Notes under the pieces: generated by a model | Seen by the model: the letters and a program-made list of their open reading frames with translations, nothing else | What the model was told of the DNA's origin: nothing | Databases searched by the model: none | Translations under genes and position numbers: made by a program | In this document: one piece after another, positions 47,133 through 56,168 of the stretch | Position numbering within the stretch: position 1 is the first letter of the stretch | How the letters are laid out: each line of letters starts with the position of its first letter | From: Sphingobacterium athyrii | GTDB lineage: Bacteria; Bacteroidota; Bacteroidia; Sphingobacteriales; Sphingobacteriaceae | Direction of reading: 5' to 3' | Assembly (NCBI RefSeq): GCF_003071065.1 | Contig: NZ_QCXX01000009.1 | Coordinates: 62,001-126,000, forward strand | DNA length: 64,000 bases

Positions 47133-48380
47133 TTATACTTCTTCTTTCACAAGCAGTTTCCAAAGTAGAAGAAGGGCATTCATGCGCGTGCGCTCGATAT
47201 TGACGAGTCTGTCATTGTTGAATTGAAACTTTTTTGTGATAATTTCTTTTTTTCCGGCTACTGCAATCCATACAGTTCCCACAGGTTTGTCCACGGATCC
47301 TCCCCCTGGACCTGCTATCCCAGTGGTGGCAATGGCATAATCGGTACTGAATTTTGCTTTTGCTCCAGCTGCCATTTCAATGGCAGTTTGTTCACTGACT
47401 GCCCCAAATTGATTTAAAGTCGTCTCTTTGACTGCCAATAATTGTTGTTTTAGCTGATTGGAATAGGGGATAGTACCACCGACGAAGATCTCGCTGCTAC
47501 CCGGATTGGCAGTTAATGACGCCGCCAAACTACCTCCGGTACAGCTTTCCGCAGTAGTCAGTGTAAGTTGCTGTTGCGTAAACTCCTTGATCAAATAGGC
47601 TTCAATAGTCGTGTCATAATCCGCAATGGCATGATTTTTTAATCGATTCAGAAGTTTGCTCTTAAAGAGCTTTACTTCTTGTATGATATCCGATTTGTTT
47701 TTGCTCTTTCCGGAAAGCCGTAGGCGAATAAAAGCCAAAGTAGGCAAGTAGGCCAATTTAATGGTTGAGGGAAGTTCTTCTTCAATATCCTTTATTTCTT
47801 CTGCCAGATAGGATTCTCCAATACCACCGACGAGTATTGTCTCGTGATGGATGAATATATCTTTACTTTGCTGTTCGAGTAACGGAAAGACGCGTTTTTC
47901 CATCAAATGTTTCATTTCAAATGGAACACCGGGCATAAAAATATAATGCTTTTGTTCTTTTGAAACTAACATGCCCGGAGCTGTGCCGTAGTCGTTGAAC
48001 AATATTTCACAGTTTGCCAATACATCCGCTTGCTGTCGATTAATCTCCAACATTTCTAGATTACGGGCTTCAAAGAAACTGGTGACATGCTGAAGTACTT
48101 TTTCATCCCGAATTAAGGTTGTACCAAAATATTTGGCAGCGGTATTTTTAGTAACATCGTCTTTAGTCGGGCCGAGTCCGCCTGTAATTAAAATCAAATC
48201 AGCTCTTGCGGAAGCACTTTTTAATGTATTGAAAATAGCGTCCTCTGTATCGGGAATGGATGTCATCTGGACAATGTCAATTTCGAATTTTCCTAATTGT
48301 TGTGCAATCCAGCTGGAATTGGTATCGATAATCTGGCCTATAAGAATCTCGTCTCCAATGGTGATAATTTCTGCTTTCAT
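47133..48380 (-). CDS. cinA: CinA family protein (competence/damage-inducible; NMN deamidase type)
   Basis: Two domains: MoaB/MogA-like (about 1-170; GDEILIGQIIDTNSSWIA and TGGLGPTKDD) and a C-terminal PncC-type domain (TTAESCTGGSLAASL, TGIAGPGGG) that removes the amide of NMN or is linked to ADP-ribose hydrolysis. 415 residues, normal length. ATG 48380. Upstream and downstream genes read the same way but at over 100 bases, so co-transcription is not certain. Confidence 0.9.
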   Translation of the reverse strand: MKAEIITIGDEILIGQIIDTNSSWIAQQLGKFEIDIVQMTSIPDTEDAIFNTLKSASARADLILITGGLGPTKDDVTKNTAAKYFGTTLIRDEKVLQHVTSFFEARNLEMLEINRQQADVLANCEILFNDYGTAPGMLVSKEQKHYIFMPGVPFEMKHLMEKRVFPLLEQQSKDIFIHHETILVGGIGESYLAEEIKDIEEELPSTIKLAYLPTLAFIRLRLSGKSKNKSDIIQEVKLFKSKLLNRLKNHAIADYDTTIEAYLIKEFTQQQLTLTTAESCTGGSLAASLTANPGSSEIFVGGTIPYSNQLKQQLLAVKETTLNQFGAVSEQTAIEMAAGAKAKFSTDYAIATTGIAGPGGGSVDKPVGTVWIAVAGKKEIITKKFQFNNDRLVNIERTRMNALLLLWKLLVKEEV

Positions 48381-48514
48381 AGTATAAACTTACATAAAAT
48401 TACGGATCAACTATAGGCTAAAATTGTTTTGATAAGAAGGAGTTTAAAATGAATGCTTTCGAGTGCAATGGAAGTGAATCTAGTATAGGAACTTAGGTAA
48501 GTGGAATAAAAAAA

Positions 48515-48537
48515 GCGGTTATTTTAAAAATAACCGC
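48515..48537 (-). terminator. Terminator overlapping the LptD-like gene stop
   Basis: GCGGTTATTTT (48515-48525) and its complement (48527-48537) form an 11-bp stem; on the minus strand a T run follows. The stop TAA (48524-48526) and the last codons lie inside the stem. Confidence 0.8.
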
Positions 48538-51211
48538 CTCCAGAACTTGCTCTTTTTGTCAGTTTGAGGTCTTGCAAGATGGATGCCTTCGCTCGAATGG
48601 TGACATTATAACTTCGATATCGTCCGAATGGCATCCAACCAAAGGACATATCCCAACAGTGTAAATCTCGATAGATATTAAATGAAGTCATGACAACTTC
48701 TTTTTGTTTGAAATCGTAGCCGGATTGAAAGGTGACTTTCCATTTAGGTGTAACACTGAAATCGCCATGCAAATTCAATGTACTCGTAATCTGGTTGTCC
48801 ATGCGTCTGGTACTTGAATTAAAAAACTTGGACATGTTGAAACTGAATGAGGCAGCCAGATTCCAAGGAATGTTAAAATCCACAAAAGCATTCGGATCGG
48901 AACTAATCCGTGCTAAAGCCTGTGCTTGCTCCGGAGTCATTCCGGCACCAGACATTTCTTTTCTCAACGAATCAATATTGTTATTACGTGATTTGGCAGC
49001 TTTTGGATTTAAACTATAGTCAAAGGATAAACCAAAATTTGTCAGGCGGGCCAAACTTCCATCTTTGATCGCATATCTGTTGATACGGACACCATTATCG
49101 TCTACAGAATAGGGGTCAAAGGTACCATTGAAGTTGACGTTCATCTTCTGATCGAAAAAAGCTGTCCGGCCGGAAAAAGTTATCGGAGACAGTTTCAATG
49201 AATCTGCTACGAAATTGTAATTTCCGCTAAAGGTTAACCCCTGAAGAATTGGGATCTTTTTGAAACCGCCGTCGGTGGTGTCAGATTTGCTTTTTACCTT
49301 GGCCTCAATGTTGTTGTCAATTGAGAAGCCGATACCTGCGGATTTTCCGGCAGAAGGTGAGCCATACACACCCTGAGCAAAGATAGAATAAACATTGCGA
49401 TTGCCGTATTGGTCATTATAATGCTGGTAGAATCCATAACGCGGATCCGAAAAATCGGGTCTGTAATTTAAATTAATTGAAGGGGTAACAACGTGTCTGA
49501 TCGCTTCAATTTTTCCGATCTTTGGATACATACCGTAGATTTTTGTTGAAAGACCAGTAGATATGGAGTAATCATAAGCACGATTAAATCCCTGTAGTGT
49601 ATCGAGCCGCTGTCTATAACCTGATGGGGTGTTATCAATACGTTGTCTTGTGCTTTGTAAATACCACCGTTCGGTATAATTTACACTTGTGTTAAATTGG
49701 AAATATTTAAACGCATTAAGTGAGAGACTGATGGGGATATTATGCTGGAAACCATTTTGAAATCTTTTGAAGCCTCCTGACGAGAAAAGCAGTGAATCTG
49801 CTGTGTTAACTGTATTTTGTGCCTGGAAGCTATAGCCAACATTAATTCGTTGATACCACTTTTGTTCGCCTACGCGATCCTTACTGTCAAAAGGATTGAA
49901 TGAGGATACGTTTAAACTTATGTTGGGTAGGCTCAATTGAATGCTTCTTGTTGCCATATCCTGACTATGTGTTAAACTGGCCGTTAAGTTTACTTTTCCA
50001 TCGGCAAATACTTTTCCATAACTAATGGACGAACCCATTCTGTTACGGGCTAAATTCTCGTAACTATTTTGTACACTACCTGTACCCGTATTTTGGAAGA
50101 ACGATGTTGTACCGAAGTTTACACTCGCGGAGAAGGATGTCCCAGGATTAGCTTCCTGACGTTGGGTATGGTTCCAGGTTACATTGAAATCTTTATTTGA
50201 ACCATAATTATCGGTACCTTCCACACCGACTTTGGTATTGGCGTAGCGTATATTAAATCCACCATTGTACTTGTAATTGACTGTATATCGAGTGTTTACT
50301 GAAGCTTCCCAAGATCCTTTCGAATACAAAGATCCTCTGATCTCGCTATCCCAATAATCGTTGAAGGCTAAATACCAACCAATGTCACGCATGGAAAAGC
50401 CCCTCGTATAGTCCTCTCCAAAAGAGGGGAAAAGAAATCCCGAGGCTCTTTTATCTGGCTTTGGGAAAAATGCAAAGGGGAAAGCCACAGGCATAGGTAC
50501 CCCCATTACTACTAAGTAAGCCGGACCTGAAATAATCTGATTTTTGGTCACTATCCCTTTCGAGATATGTATTCCGAAATGGGTATGTGGCTGTGGGAGG
50601 TTACAAGTACTGTATAGCCCCTTATAGATTGACATCTCATCATAGATATTTTTTCGGACGATATTGGCTTGGATAAAGCCTCCATCGACCTCAGTCATAA
50701 TACCATAGGTGTTTCCTTCCTGTTTCTCATAATCATAATAAAGTGAATCTACGGTTTTGGGTGATTCACCATTACCCATAATGACAATAGGACGTCCTAC
50801 ATATTTACCGCTTTTATCATATATCCCCGACGCAAAGATCTTTTTCTGATTGCGGTCAAGACGGATGTAATCAGCCGAAAGCTCAAAATCCTGATACTTT
50901 ACTTTTGCTCCGCGATATAAATGACTAATATTCTTTGCTACTTCCGATTTTTGAGAATCAACAGCAATAATGCTGACTTCCGCCTGCAGCCCGCTGCCTT
51001 TTTTCTTGGCGGTGTCTTGAACGGATTTGGTAGAATCTACAGGCTTAATTTTTGTTGTATCCTGCAGTTTACTGTTCGCCGAGACAGCGTCCTTACTTTG
51101 AAGTCCGTTCTGTTTTAATGGAATATTGCTCTGAGCCAACGTTGAATTGCTCGTTGCAAGAATGATAAATAGTGTTAAAATGTTGATTAACGACTTCAAA
51201 ATTAAAGACAA
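48524..51211 (-). CDS. lptD: LptD-like LPS-assembly outer-membrane protein
   Basis: LptD inserts LPS into the outer membrane. After a signal peptide (ends LAQS) and a low-complexity part, an OstA-like N-terminal domain (VKYQDFELSADYIRLD) is followed by a big barrel with the marker GPAYLVVMGVPMPVAFPFAFFPKPD. 895 residues, C-terminal GGGYF. No ATG fits: the first start is TTG at 51211, with stop TAA at 51215-51217 upstream, so an unusual start for an essential gene. A TAATTTTG box (minus strand, 51256-51249) lies upstream without a clear -33 box. Divergent from the amidase. Confidence 0.82.
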   Translation of the reverse strand: MSLILKSLINILTLFIILATSNSTLAQSNIPLKQNGLQSKDAVSANSKLQDTTKIKPVDSTKSVQDTAKKKGSGLQAEVSIIAVDSQKSEVAKNISHLYRGAKVKYQDFELSADYIRLDRNQKKIFASGIYDKSGKYVGRPIVIMGNGESPKTVDSLYYDYEKQEGNTYGIMTEVDGGFIQANIVRKNIYDEMSIYKGLYSTCNLPQPHTHFGIHISKGIVTKNQIISGPAYLVVMGVPMPVAFPFAFFPKPDKRASGFLFPSFGEDYTRGFSMRDIGWYLAFNDYWDSEIRGSLYSKGSWEASVNTRYTVNYKYNGGFNIRYANTKVGVEGTDNYGSNKDFNVTWNHTQRQEANPGTSFSASVNFGTTSFFQNTGTGSVQNSYENLARNRMGSSISYGKVFADGKVNLTASLTHSQDMATRSIQLSLPNISLNVSSFNPFDSKDRVGEQKWYQRINVGYSFQAQNTVNTADSLLFSSGGFKRFQNGFQHNIPISLSLNAFKYFQFNTSVNYTERWYLQSTRQRIDNTPSGYRQRLDTLQGFNRAYDYSISTGLSTKIYGMYPKIGKIEAIRHVVTPSINLNYRPDFSDPRYGFYQHYNDQYGNRNVYSIFAQGVYGSPSAGKSAGIGFSIDNNIEAKVKSKSDTTDGGFKKIPILQGLTFSGNYNFVADSLKLSPITFSGRTAFFDQKMNVNFNGTFDPYSVDDNGVRINRYAIKDGSLARLTNFGLSFDYSLNPKAAKSRNNNIDSLRKEMSGAGMTPEQAQALARISSDPNAFVDFNIPWNLAASFSFNMSKFFNSSTRRMDNQITSTLNLHGDFSVTPKWKVTFQSGYDFKQKEVVMTSFNIYRDLHCWDMSFGWMPFGRYRSYNVTIRAKASILQDLKLTKRASSGGGYF

Positions 51212-51355
51212 ATGTTATTTTTGTGAAATAATGTTAAACTTCGAAGGACAAAATTAGTCAAAAAACAAATAGAAAATATGTTAAATATCGTTATCTATTA
51301 AAGAAATAATATTGACTCATTTTGTATCGTTTATAGTAGAGCAAATAATTATTCA

Positions 51356-52156
51356 ATGAAATCAGATTTAAGAATTAGAAAATGGTGTAGCATTATAGTT
51401 GCTACTTTGGGATTTTTTTTATTGAATTCTTTCAAATTAAACAACGGCCAACCCGAGCCACCTGACTATCAGATCAAGACTATTGTTATTGATGCTGGGC
51501 ATGGTGGAAAAGATACTGGAGCACAGGGCCGTCGATCCCTGGAAAAAAATGTAGCTTTAGATGTCGCACTAAAGCTCGGAAGGCAAATTCAAAAAGATAT
51601 TCCAGGGGTAAAAATCATCTATACGCGCACGACAGACGAATTTGTGGAATTATATAAGCGTATTCGTCTAGCAAACGCAAATAAAGCGGATCTGTTTATT
51701 TCGATTCACTGTAACTCTGGTGGCTCCAGTGCTCATGGAACAGAAAGCTTAGTGTCAGGTTCCCATCGTCTAGGACAGCAGGATGCTGCCGTTCGAGAAA
51801 ATGCATCACTTTTGCTGGAATCGAATTACAAAGAAAACTATCAGGGATTTGATCCAAAAGATCCCGAAAGTGCAATTATTTTCTCATTGATGAAAAACAG
51901 ATTCCGTGAAAAAAGTATCCGCCTGGCACAAATGATTGAAGGTGAGTATGTAAAAGCAGGAAGACATAGTCGAGGATTCTGGGAAAAAGGTTTAGCTGTA
52001 CTTGCTGAAGCAGGTATGCCAGCTGTCTTGACAGAAATTGGATTTATCAGCAATAGGGAAGAAGAGAGTTATCTATTGTCAGAGACAGGACAACAAGAAA
52101 TTGTCGATAATTTGGTTTCGGCTTTAAAAATTTATAAAAATTCAGTAGAACGCTAA
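51356..52156 (+). CDS. N-acetylmuramoyl-L-alanine amidase (amidase_3)
   Basis: Zinc enzyme that cuts the bond between MurNAc and the peptide stem, in the periplasm. Zinc ligands appear at His49 (DAGHGG), Glu63 (LEKNVALD) and His118 (FISIHCNSGG), with the late catalytic Glu in LTEIGFISN. A hydrophobic N-terminus (about 11-27) acts as signal or anchor. Typical length, 266 residues. It is followed 62 bases on by the MCE protein, with which it may share a transcript; AmiC-type activators are not seen. Confidence 0.9.
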   Translation: MKSDLRIRKWCSIIVATLGFFLLNSFKLNNGQPEPPDYQIKTIVIDAGHGGKDTGAQGRRSLEKNVALDVALKLGRQIQKDIPGVKIIYTRTTDEFVELYKRIRLANANKADLFISIHCNSGGSSAHGTESLVSGSHRLGQQDAAVRENASLLLESNYKENYQGFDPKDPESAIIFSLMKNRFREKSIRLAQMIEGEYVKAGRHSRGFWEKGLAVLAEAGMPAVLTEIGFISNREEESYLLSETGQQEIVDNLVSALKIYKNSVER

Positions 52157-52218
52157 ACAGATTTGCTTTTGTACTGTTTTAAACTTATATTAATGATGCA
52201 TTACAAAAGAAATAATTT

Positions 52219-53166
52219 GTGAAAATATCAAACGAAACAAAAGTCGGCATATTAGCAACCGTTGCGATCGCGCTATTATTTATTGGGTACAGTTTTCTAA
52301 AAGGAAACGACGTTTTCAGTAGCGATAATACTTTTTATACGACTTATAGCACAGTCGATGGATTAACATCTTCCAAACCGGTTTTAGTGAATGGTTATCA
52401 AATAGGCAGGGTGTCAAAAATGACCTTGCAACCAGATGGTAAAATAAAAACAGAATTTAAGATCCATTCCCATTACGATATTCCTAAAAATACCATCGCC
52501 CGAATTTCAAGCACAGATTTATTGGGTAGCAAGGCGATTGTATTTGAAATGGGTAATAGTACGGACATGGCCAAGGATGGTGATTTTCTTAATTCAGGTG
52601 TGCAGCCCAATATTATGGACAAGGTCGAGCCGATTCAAAAGCGTATAGAGACCATTACGATTAAGCTGGATTCTACACTTTCCGTAGTTAATACAGTTCT
52701 GGATAAGCAATTCCAGGATGATTTTAAAAGCAGTATCCATAGTATTTCAACCTCGTTGAAGAATGTAGAAGGGATTACAAAAGATGTGGAAGGCTTGGTT
52801 GGAGATGAGAAGGGACGATTGAATAGGATCATGGCAAACCTGGAATCCATCACATCCAATTTCGCACAAAATGGTGAAAAAATAAATTCAATCATGGCTA
52901 ATCTAAATAATATTACAGACAAAGCAGCGCGATTGGATTTTGAACAAACTATGAATAAGGTAAATGCAACAATGGCCGATTTTCAGAACATCACGAGTAA
53001 GATAAACAGTGGTAAGGGATCGATAGGCTTGTTGCTCAATGACGAAGAATTATACAACAACCTGAATAATGCATCAAAAGAGATGGATAATCTGATGAAA
53101 GATGTCAAGGAGAAACCTGGTAAATATATCAAGCTTTCTATTTTTGGAAAAAAAGGTGAAAAATAG
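52219..53166 (+). CDS. MlaD/MCE-family periplasmic lipid-transport protein
   Basis: MCE proteins form hexameric rings that carry phospholipid between membranes. One transmembrane segment (about 10-28, GILATVAIALLFIGYSFL), the MCE domain (about 35-115, TVDGLTSSKPVLVNGYQIGRV) and a long C-terminal coiled coil (NIMDKVEPIQKRIETI and following). GTG start at 52219. The other Mla genes (mlaE, mlaF) are not beside it. A strong terminator follows. Confidence 0.85.
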   Translation: MKISNETKVGILATVAIALLFIGYSFLKGNDVFSSDNTFYTTYSTVDGLTSSKPVLVNGYQIGRVSKMTLQPDGKIKTEFKIHSHYDIPKNTIARISSTDLLGSKAIVFEMGNSTDMAKDGDFLNSGVQPNIMDKVEPIQKRIETITIKLDSTLSVVNTVLDKQFQDDFKSSIHSISTSLKNVEGITKDVEGLVGDEKGRLNRIMANLESITSNFAQNGEKINSIMANLNNITDKAARLDFEQTMNKVNATMADFQNITSKINSGKGSIGLLLNDEELYNNLNNASKEMDNLMKDVKEKPGKYIKLSIFGKKGEK

Positions 53167-53191
53167 ATTTCGTTTATTGGATATAGTTAAT

Positions 53192-53228
53192 AATACAAAA
53201 AGCCTGCAATTTGCAGGCTTTTTGTATT
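53192..53228 (+). terminator. Strong terminator after the MCE gene
   Basis: 18-bp perfect arms 53192-53209 and 53211-53228 around one base, with G-C core GCCTGCAA and T run. Ends the amidase-MCE transcript. Confidence 0.9.
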
Positions 53229-53359
53229 TAAGACTTCTTTAGCAAGTGAAGTTGGCTCGCTCTGCTGGTACTTAACTTATTACCAAGTTGATACCATGTC
53301 CAATATTAAAACCCTATTAATACTTTTTTTATAGGGTATTAACAGAACCTTAATAGGGA

Positions 53360-53414
53360 TATACCCCTGTTAACCCCCTGTTATACCCCTGTAAACCCCC
53401 TGTAATATCGCCGT
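53360..53414 (+). repeat. 11-bp tandem repeat, five units
   Basis: Units: TATACCCCTGT (53360-53370), TAACCCCCTGT, TATACCCCTGT, AAACCCCCTGT (to 53403) and a diverged AATATCGCCGT (53404-53414). One unit is about one helical turn. Origin and role unknown. Confidence 0.8.
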
Positions 53415-53584
53415 TAATAGATAGGCAGGTATTAATCAGTGGTTAACATGCTCTTTCATTATGCAAAATGATCGAAAAAGATTGATGAAATAGATTACAT
53501 CCATTCGGATGGTCAATTTGTAAGGGGAAATCAATAATCTGAATCCGTAAATATCCGGTTTTACTTTAGGGTCGTGCATTAAAC

Positions 53585-53623
53585 TAACTATTAACGCCAC
53601 TTAATAAGTGGCGTTAATAGTTA
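53585..53623. repeat. 39-bp near-perfect palindrome
   Basis: 19-bp arms (53585-53603 and 53605-53623) that are exact complements around one A. The arm starts TAACTATTAACGCC. No T run follows on either side, so it is not an ordinary terminator. Confidence 0.85.
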
Positions 53624-53698
53624 ACAATTGTAATAGTTTATTAGCTATTTTATCAGTAGTGTAAGTGTATTCGCTCACTATCTGATTTTACAGCGGTA

Positions 53699-55786
53699 TT
53701 AGAGGGTTTCTTTAAGCCATGTAAAGAATTCTCTCTGCCAGACCTGCGCGTTCTGCCCAGACAATACCCAGTGGTTTTCATCAGGGAGATAAACAAGTCT
53801 GCTCTTTATTTTTTTCAACTGAGCAAGTTGAAAGGCTGCTAAACCCTGTCCTATTGGAACACGATAATCTTTTCCGCCTTGAAAAATCAGAATAGGCGTA
53901 TGCCAGTTGTTTGCTTTTTCAATCGGATTAAATTCGGTATAGGATTTTTCATTTTTGTTATCCCAGTATGCTCCGCCTAATTCATGATTTGCAAAGAATA
54001 GCTCTTCTGTGGTGCCATACCAACTTCTCATGTCAAATAAACCATTGTGCGCTATGAAAGTTTTAAAACGGTTTTGATGTACGCCAGCCAGTTGGTAAAC
54101 CGAATAGCCGCCATAACTGGCTCCGATTGCTGCACGGCGAGCTGTGTCAACATATGATTCCTTGGAGATATCATCTATTGCAGCTAAATAATCTCTGATC
54201 GGCTGACCGCCCCAGTCTTGGGAGATCGCTTCGTTCCATTTGACTCCCCAGCCCGGCATACCTCTACGGTTTGGTGCGATAACAATGTAGCCTTGGGATG
54301 CGATCAACTGTAGGTTCCAGCGAAATGAATAAAACTGGGTGAGTGCCGATTGTGGTCCACCTTCGCAGTAAAGTATTGTTGGATATTTTTTTGCGGGGTC
54401 AAAATTTGGCGGATAAATTACCCATGAAAATAAATCTGCGCCATCAGATGATTTTGTAATCCGTTTCTCAATTTTATTTTCAGCAATTGTTGCATACTTG
54501 TCATCATTCACCTTGGTGATGGCTGTCAAAGATTTATTTTTGAGATCGAAGCTGAAAATTTCGGTCGCACGTGTAAACTTTGTCAATGTGACGATCAATT
54601 TATCCCCAGTTTGCCCTACAATACCTGTAATATCAAAATCTCCGGTAGAAATTTGCTGGATCTTTGGAAGATTTTTCGATTTGACATTCGAAGGTACTTC
54701 CAGTTCGAATAATTGTACGGTGCCTTTGATTGCAGCAGTAAAGTAAATCTTACGATTGTCGTTGCTCCAGATAAAACTGTTGATTGTGCCATCCCAATGT
54801 GAAGTCAAATTTAAACGGATAGCGTTGTTTTTATCAAATAAGATGATGTCATTTTTATCAGATTCGTAGCCCTCAGTTTTCATGCTGAGCCAAGTCAGAC
54901 TTTTTCCGTCCGGCGAATAAGCTGGTGCGATGTCATAACCATTCATGCCCTCAGTAAGGTTAGTCGTGGTTCCGGAAGAAATCTCATAGCGGTAGATATC
55001 CGTATTCGTGCTTACAGCATAATCTGTTCCGAAGTTTTTCTTGCAAACATATAATACCGCTTTACTGTCAGGAGACCAGATAAAATCTTCTGCACCGCCA
55101 AAAGGTGCCTGTGGACTATAATAGGGCTGATCTTTGAGCAGGTCTACCGGTTCTCCTATTTTACCATTGCTATAACTGGCAATAAAAGGATGATTGAATT
55201 TACCATCATTGAAGGTATCCCAATGACGGTAATCTAAATTATCATAGATATAGGCATCAGACTTCGGCAATTCTGGATATTTGTCAGTACTGTGGTATTT
55301 TTTGATCAATACGGGACGGCTAAAAAGAATATGCGTTCCATCCGGAGAAAATTTAACATTCTCCAAAGCCATCTCACCGGATGTCAGTTGTACTGCTTCG
55401 CCTTTGGTCAGATTTTTTTTCCACAAATGACCTTTTGATAGGTAGATCACATCGCCATTTTTTTCGATTTGAACTACCGTTTCCCCTCCCTTTTGATCAG
55501 TTAATTGGCCAGTCGTACCATTGGTCAATGAAACTGTAAAAAGATTCTTCTCACTTGCATTGCTTTCCAGGTTGTAATTGGATACACCGTATACCAACGT
55601 TTTACCGTCTGAGGAAAGTCCTTCAGCAGATACCCGTCCGAGCTCCCAAAGCTTACTGGGGGTAATAGGTTGTGGGTTTTCTGTAACCATTTTAAAACTG
55701 GATTTTCCACCTTTGCTTTCTTGCGCATTGCTAAGGTTGCATGCCATAATCGCTAATGTAAATATTGTAAGTTTATTCATCCGCAT
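53699..55786 (-). CDS. Secreted S9-family serine peptidase (prolyl oligopeptidase/acylaminoacyl type)
   Basis: Cleaves short peptides. N-terminal beta-propeller region with WD-like blades (SPDGTHILFSRPV, SPDSKAVLYVCK, SPDGKSLTWLS), then the catalytic alpha/beta-hydrolase with the nucleophile Ser557 in GASYGGYS, Asp in GGKDYRVP and His in ENHWV. Signal peptide ends SNAQ. 695 residues, typical for DPP-like family members. Start ATG 55786 or in-frame ATG 55780. It is convergent to the MCE gene; downstream lies the 39-bp palindrome. Peptide use fits the foraging theme, but it is not linked to the SusCD protease locus. Confidence 0.88.
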   Translation of the reverse strand: MRMNKLTIFTLAIMACNLSNAQESKGGKSSFKMVTENPQPITPSKLWELGRVSAEGLSSDGKTLVYGVSNYNLESNASEKNLFTVSLTNGTTGQLTDQKGGETVVQIEKNGDVIYLSKGHLWKKNLTKGEAVQLTSGEMALENVKFSPDGTHILFSRPVLIKKYHSTDKYPELPKSDAYIYDNLDYRHWDTFNDGKFNHPFIASYSNGKIGEPVDLLKDQPYYSPQAPFGGAEDFIWSPDSKAVLYVCKKNFGTDYAVSTNTDIYRYEISSGTTTNLTEGMNGYDIAPAYSPDGKSLTWLSMKTEGYESDKNDIILFDKNNAIRLNLTSHWDGTINSFIWSNDNRKIYFTAAIKGTVQLFELEVPSNVKSKNLPKIQQISTGDFDITGIVGQTGDKLIVTLTKFTRATEIFSFDLKNKSLTAITKVNDDKYATIAENKIEKRITKSSDGADLFSWVIYPPNFDPAKKYPTILYCEGGPQSALTQFYSFRWNLQLIASQGYIVIAPNRRGMPGWGVKWNEAISQDWGGQPIRDYLAAIDDISKESYVDTARRAAIGASYGGYSVYQLAGVHQNRFKTFIAHNGLFDMRSWYGTTEELFFANHELGGAYWDNKNEKSYTEFNPIEKANNWHTPILIFQGGKDYRVPIGQGLAAFQLAQLKKIKSRLVYLPDENHWVLSGQNAQVWQREFFTWLKETL

Positions 55787-56070
55787 AAATTATTTATAAG
55801 TGTTGTCCCATCGGTATAAATGAGCTCGTTTCACTCGGTTTGTTTATTCATTATTTCATTTTCCCTTTAAGGCATTCATGCTGCCTTCGGCGGTTTCAAT
55901 GGTGATGAAGCTATCAGATTTATTCATCGAGTGGATGTTTTAAGCGGTATTCATGAGCTCGCTTTGCTCGGTTATTCACTCTCCAGTGCGATTGAATAAA
56001 TCATGTATAATGCTGAAAAATATCCCTGCAAGTTACAGATTTTGCGAGTAAATGCTAAGTAAAGCATAAA
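55787..56070. other. Intergenic region with a 21-bp repeat in two copies
   Basis: ATGAGCTCGTTTCACTCGGTT (55820-55840) and ATGAGCTCGCTTTGCTCGGTT (55953-55973) differ in three bases; both are preceded by CGGTAT and followed by ATTCA-rich text. No gene seen. It should also carry the S9 peptidase promoter, which I could not place. Confidence 0.5.
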
Positions 56071-56103
56071 AATAGCCGCCTTATTTTTGAAAAGGCGGCT
56101 ATT
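56071..56103 (-). terminator. Terminator after creD
   Basis: AATAGCCGCCTT (56071-56082) and its complement (56092-56103), 12 bp, followed on the minus strand by T's. Confidence 0.85.
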
Positions 56104-56168
56104 GGGAGACGTAGGTTTACTTTTTAATTAATATTCGGATAATGACCCAGTAAATTTTCAGATGTTGT

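Larger units (their letters stand above)
53229..53698. other. Repeat-rich non-coding region
   Basis: 470 bases with no gene between the MCE gene and the S9 peptidase gene (convergent). It holds a CCCTATTAA (53312-53320) / TTAATAGGG (53350-53358) inverted pair, the 11-bp tandem repeat and the 39-bp palindrome listed separately, and one GGCTCGCTCTGCTGGT copy (53254-53269) related to repeats near 55820. Confidence 0.6.

Noticed and set aside
53360..53414. CRISPR-like array
   Set aside because: The units are only 11 bases, have no spacers and no cas genes are near.
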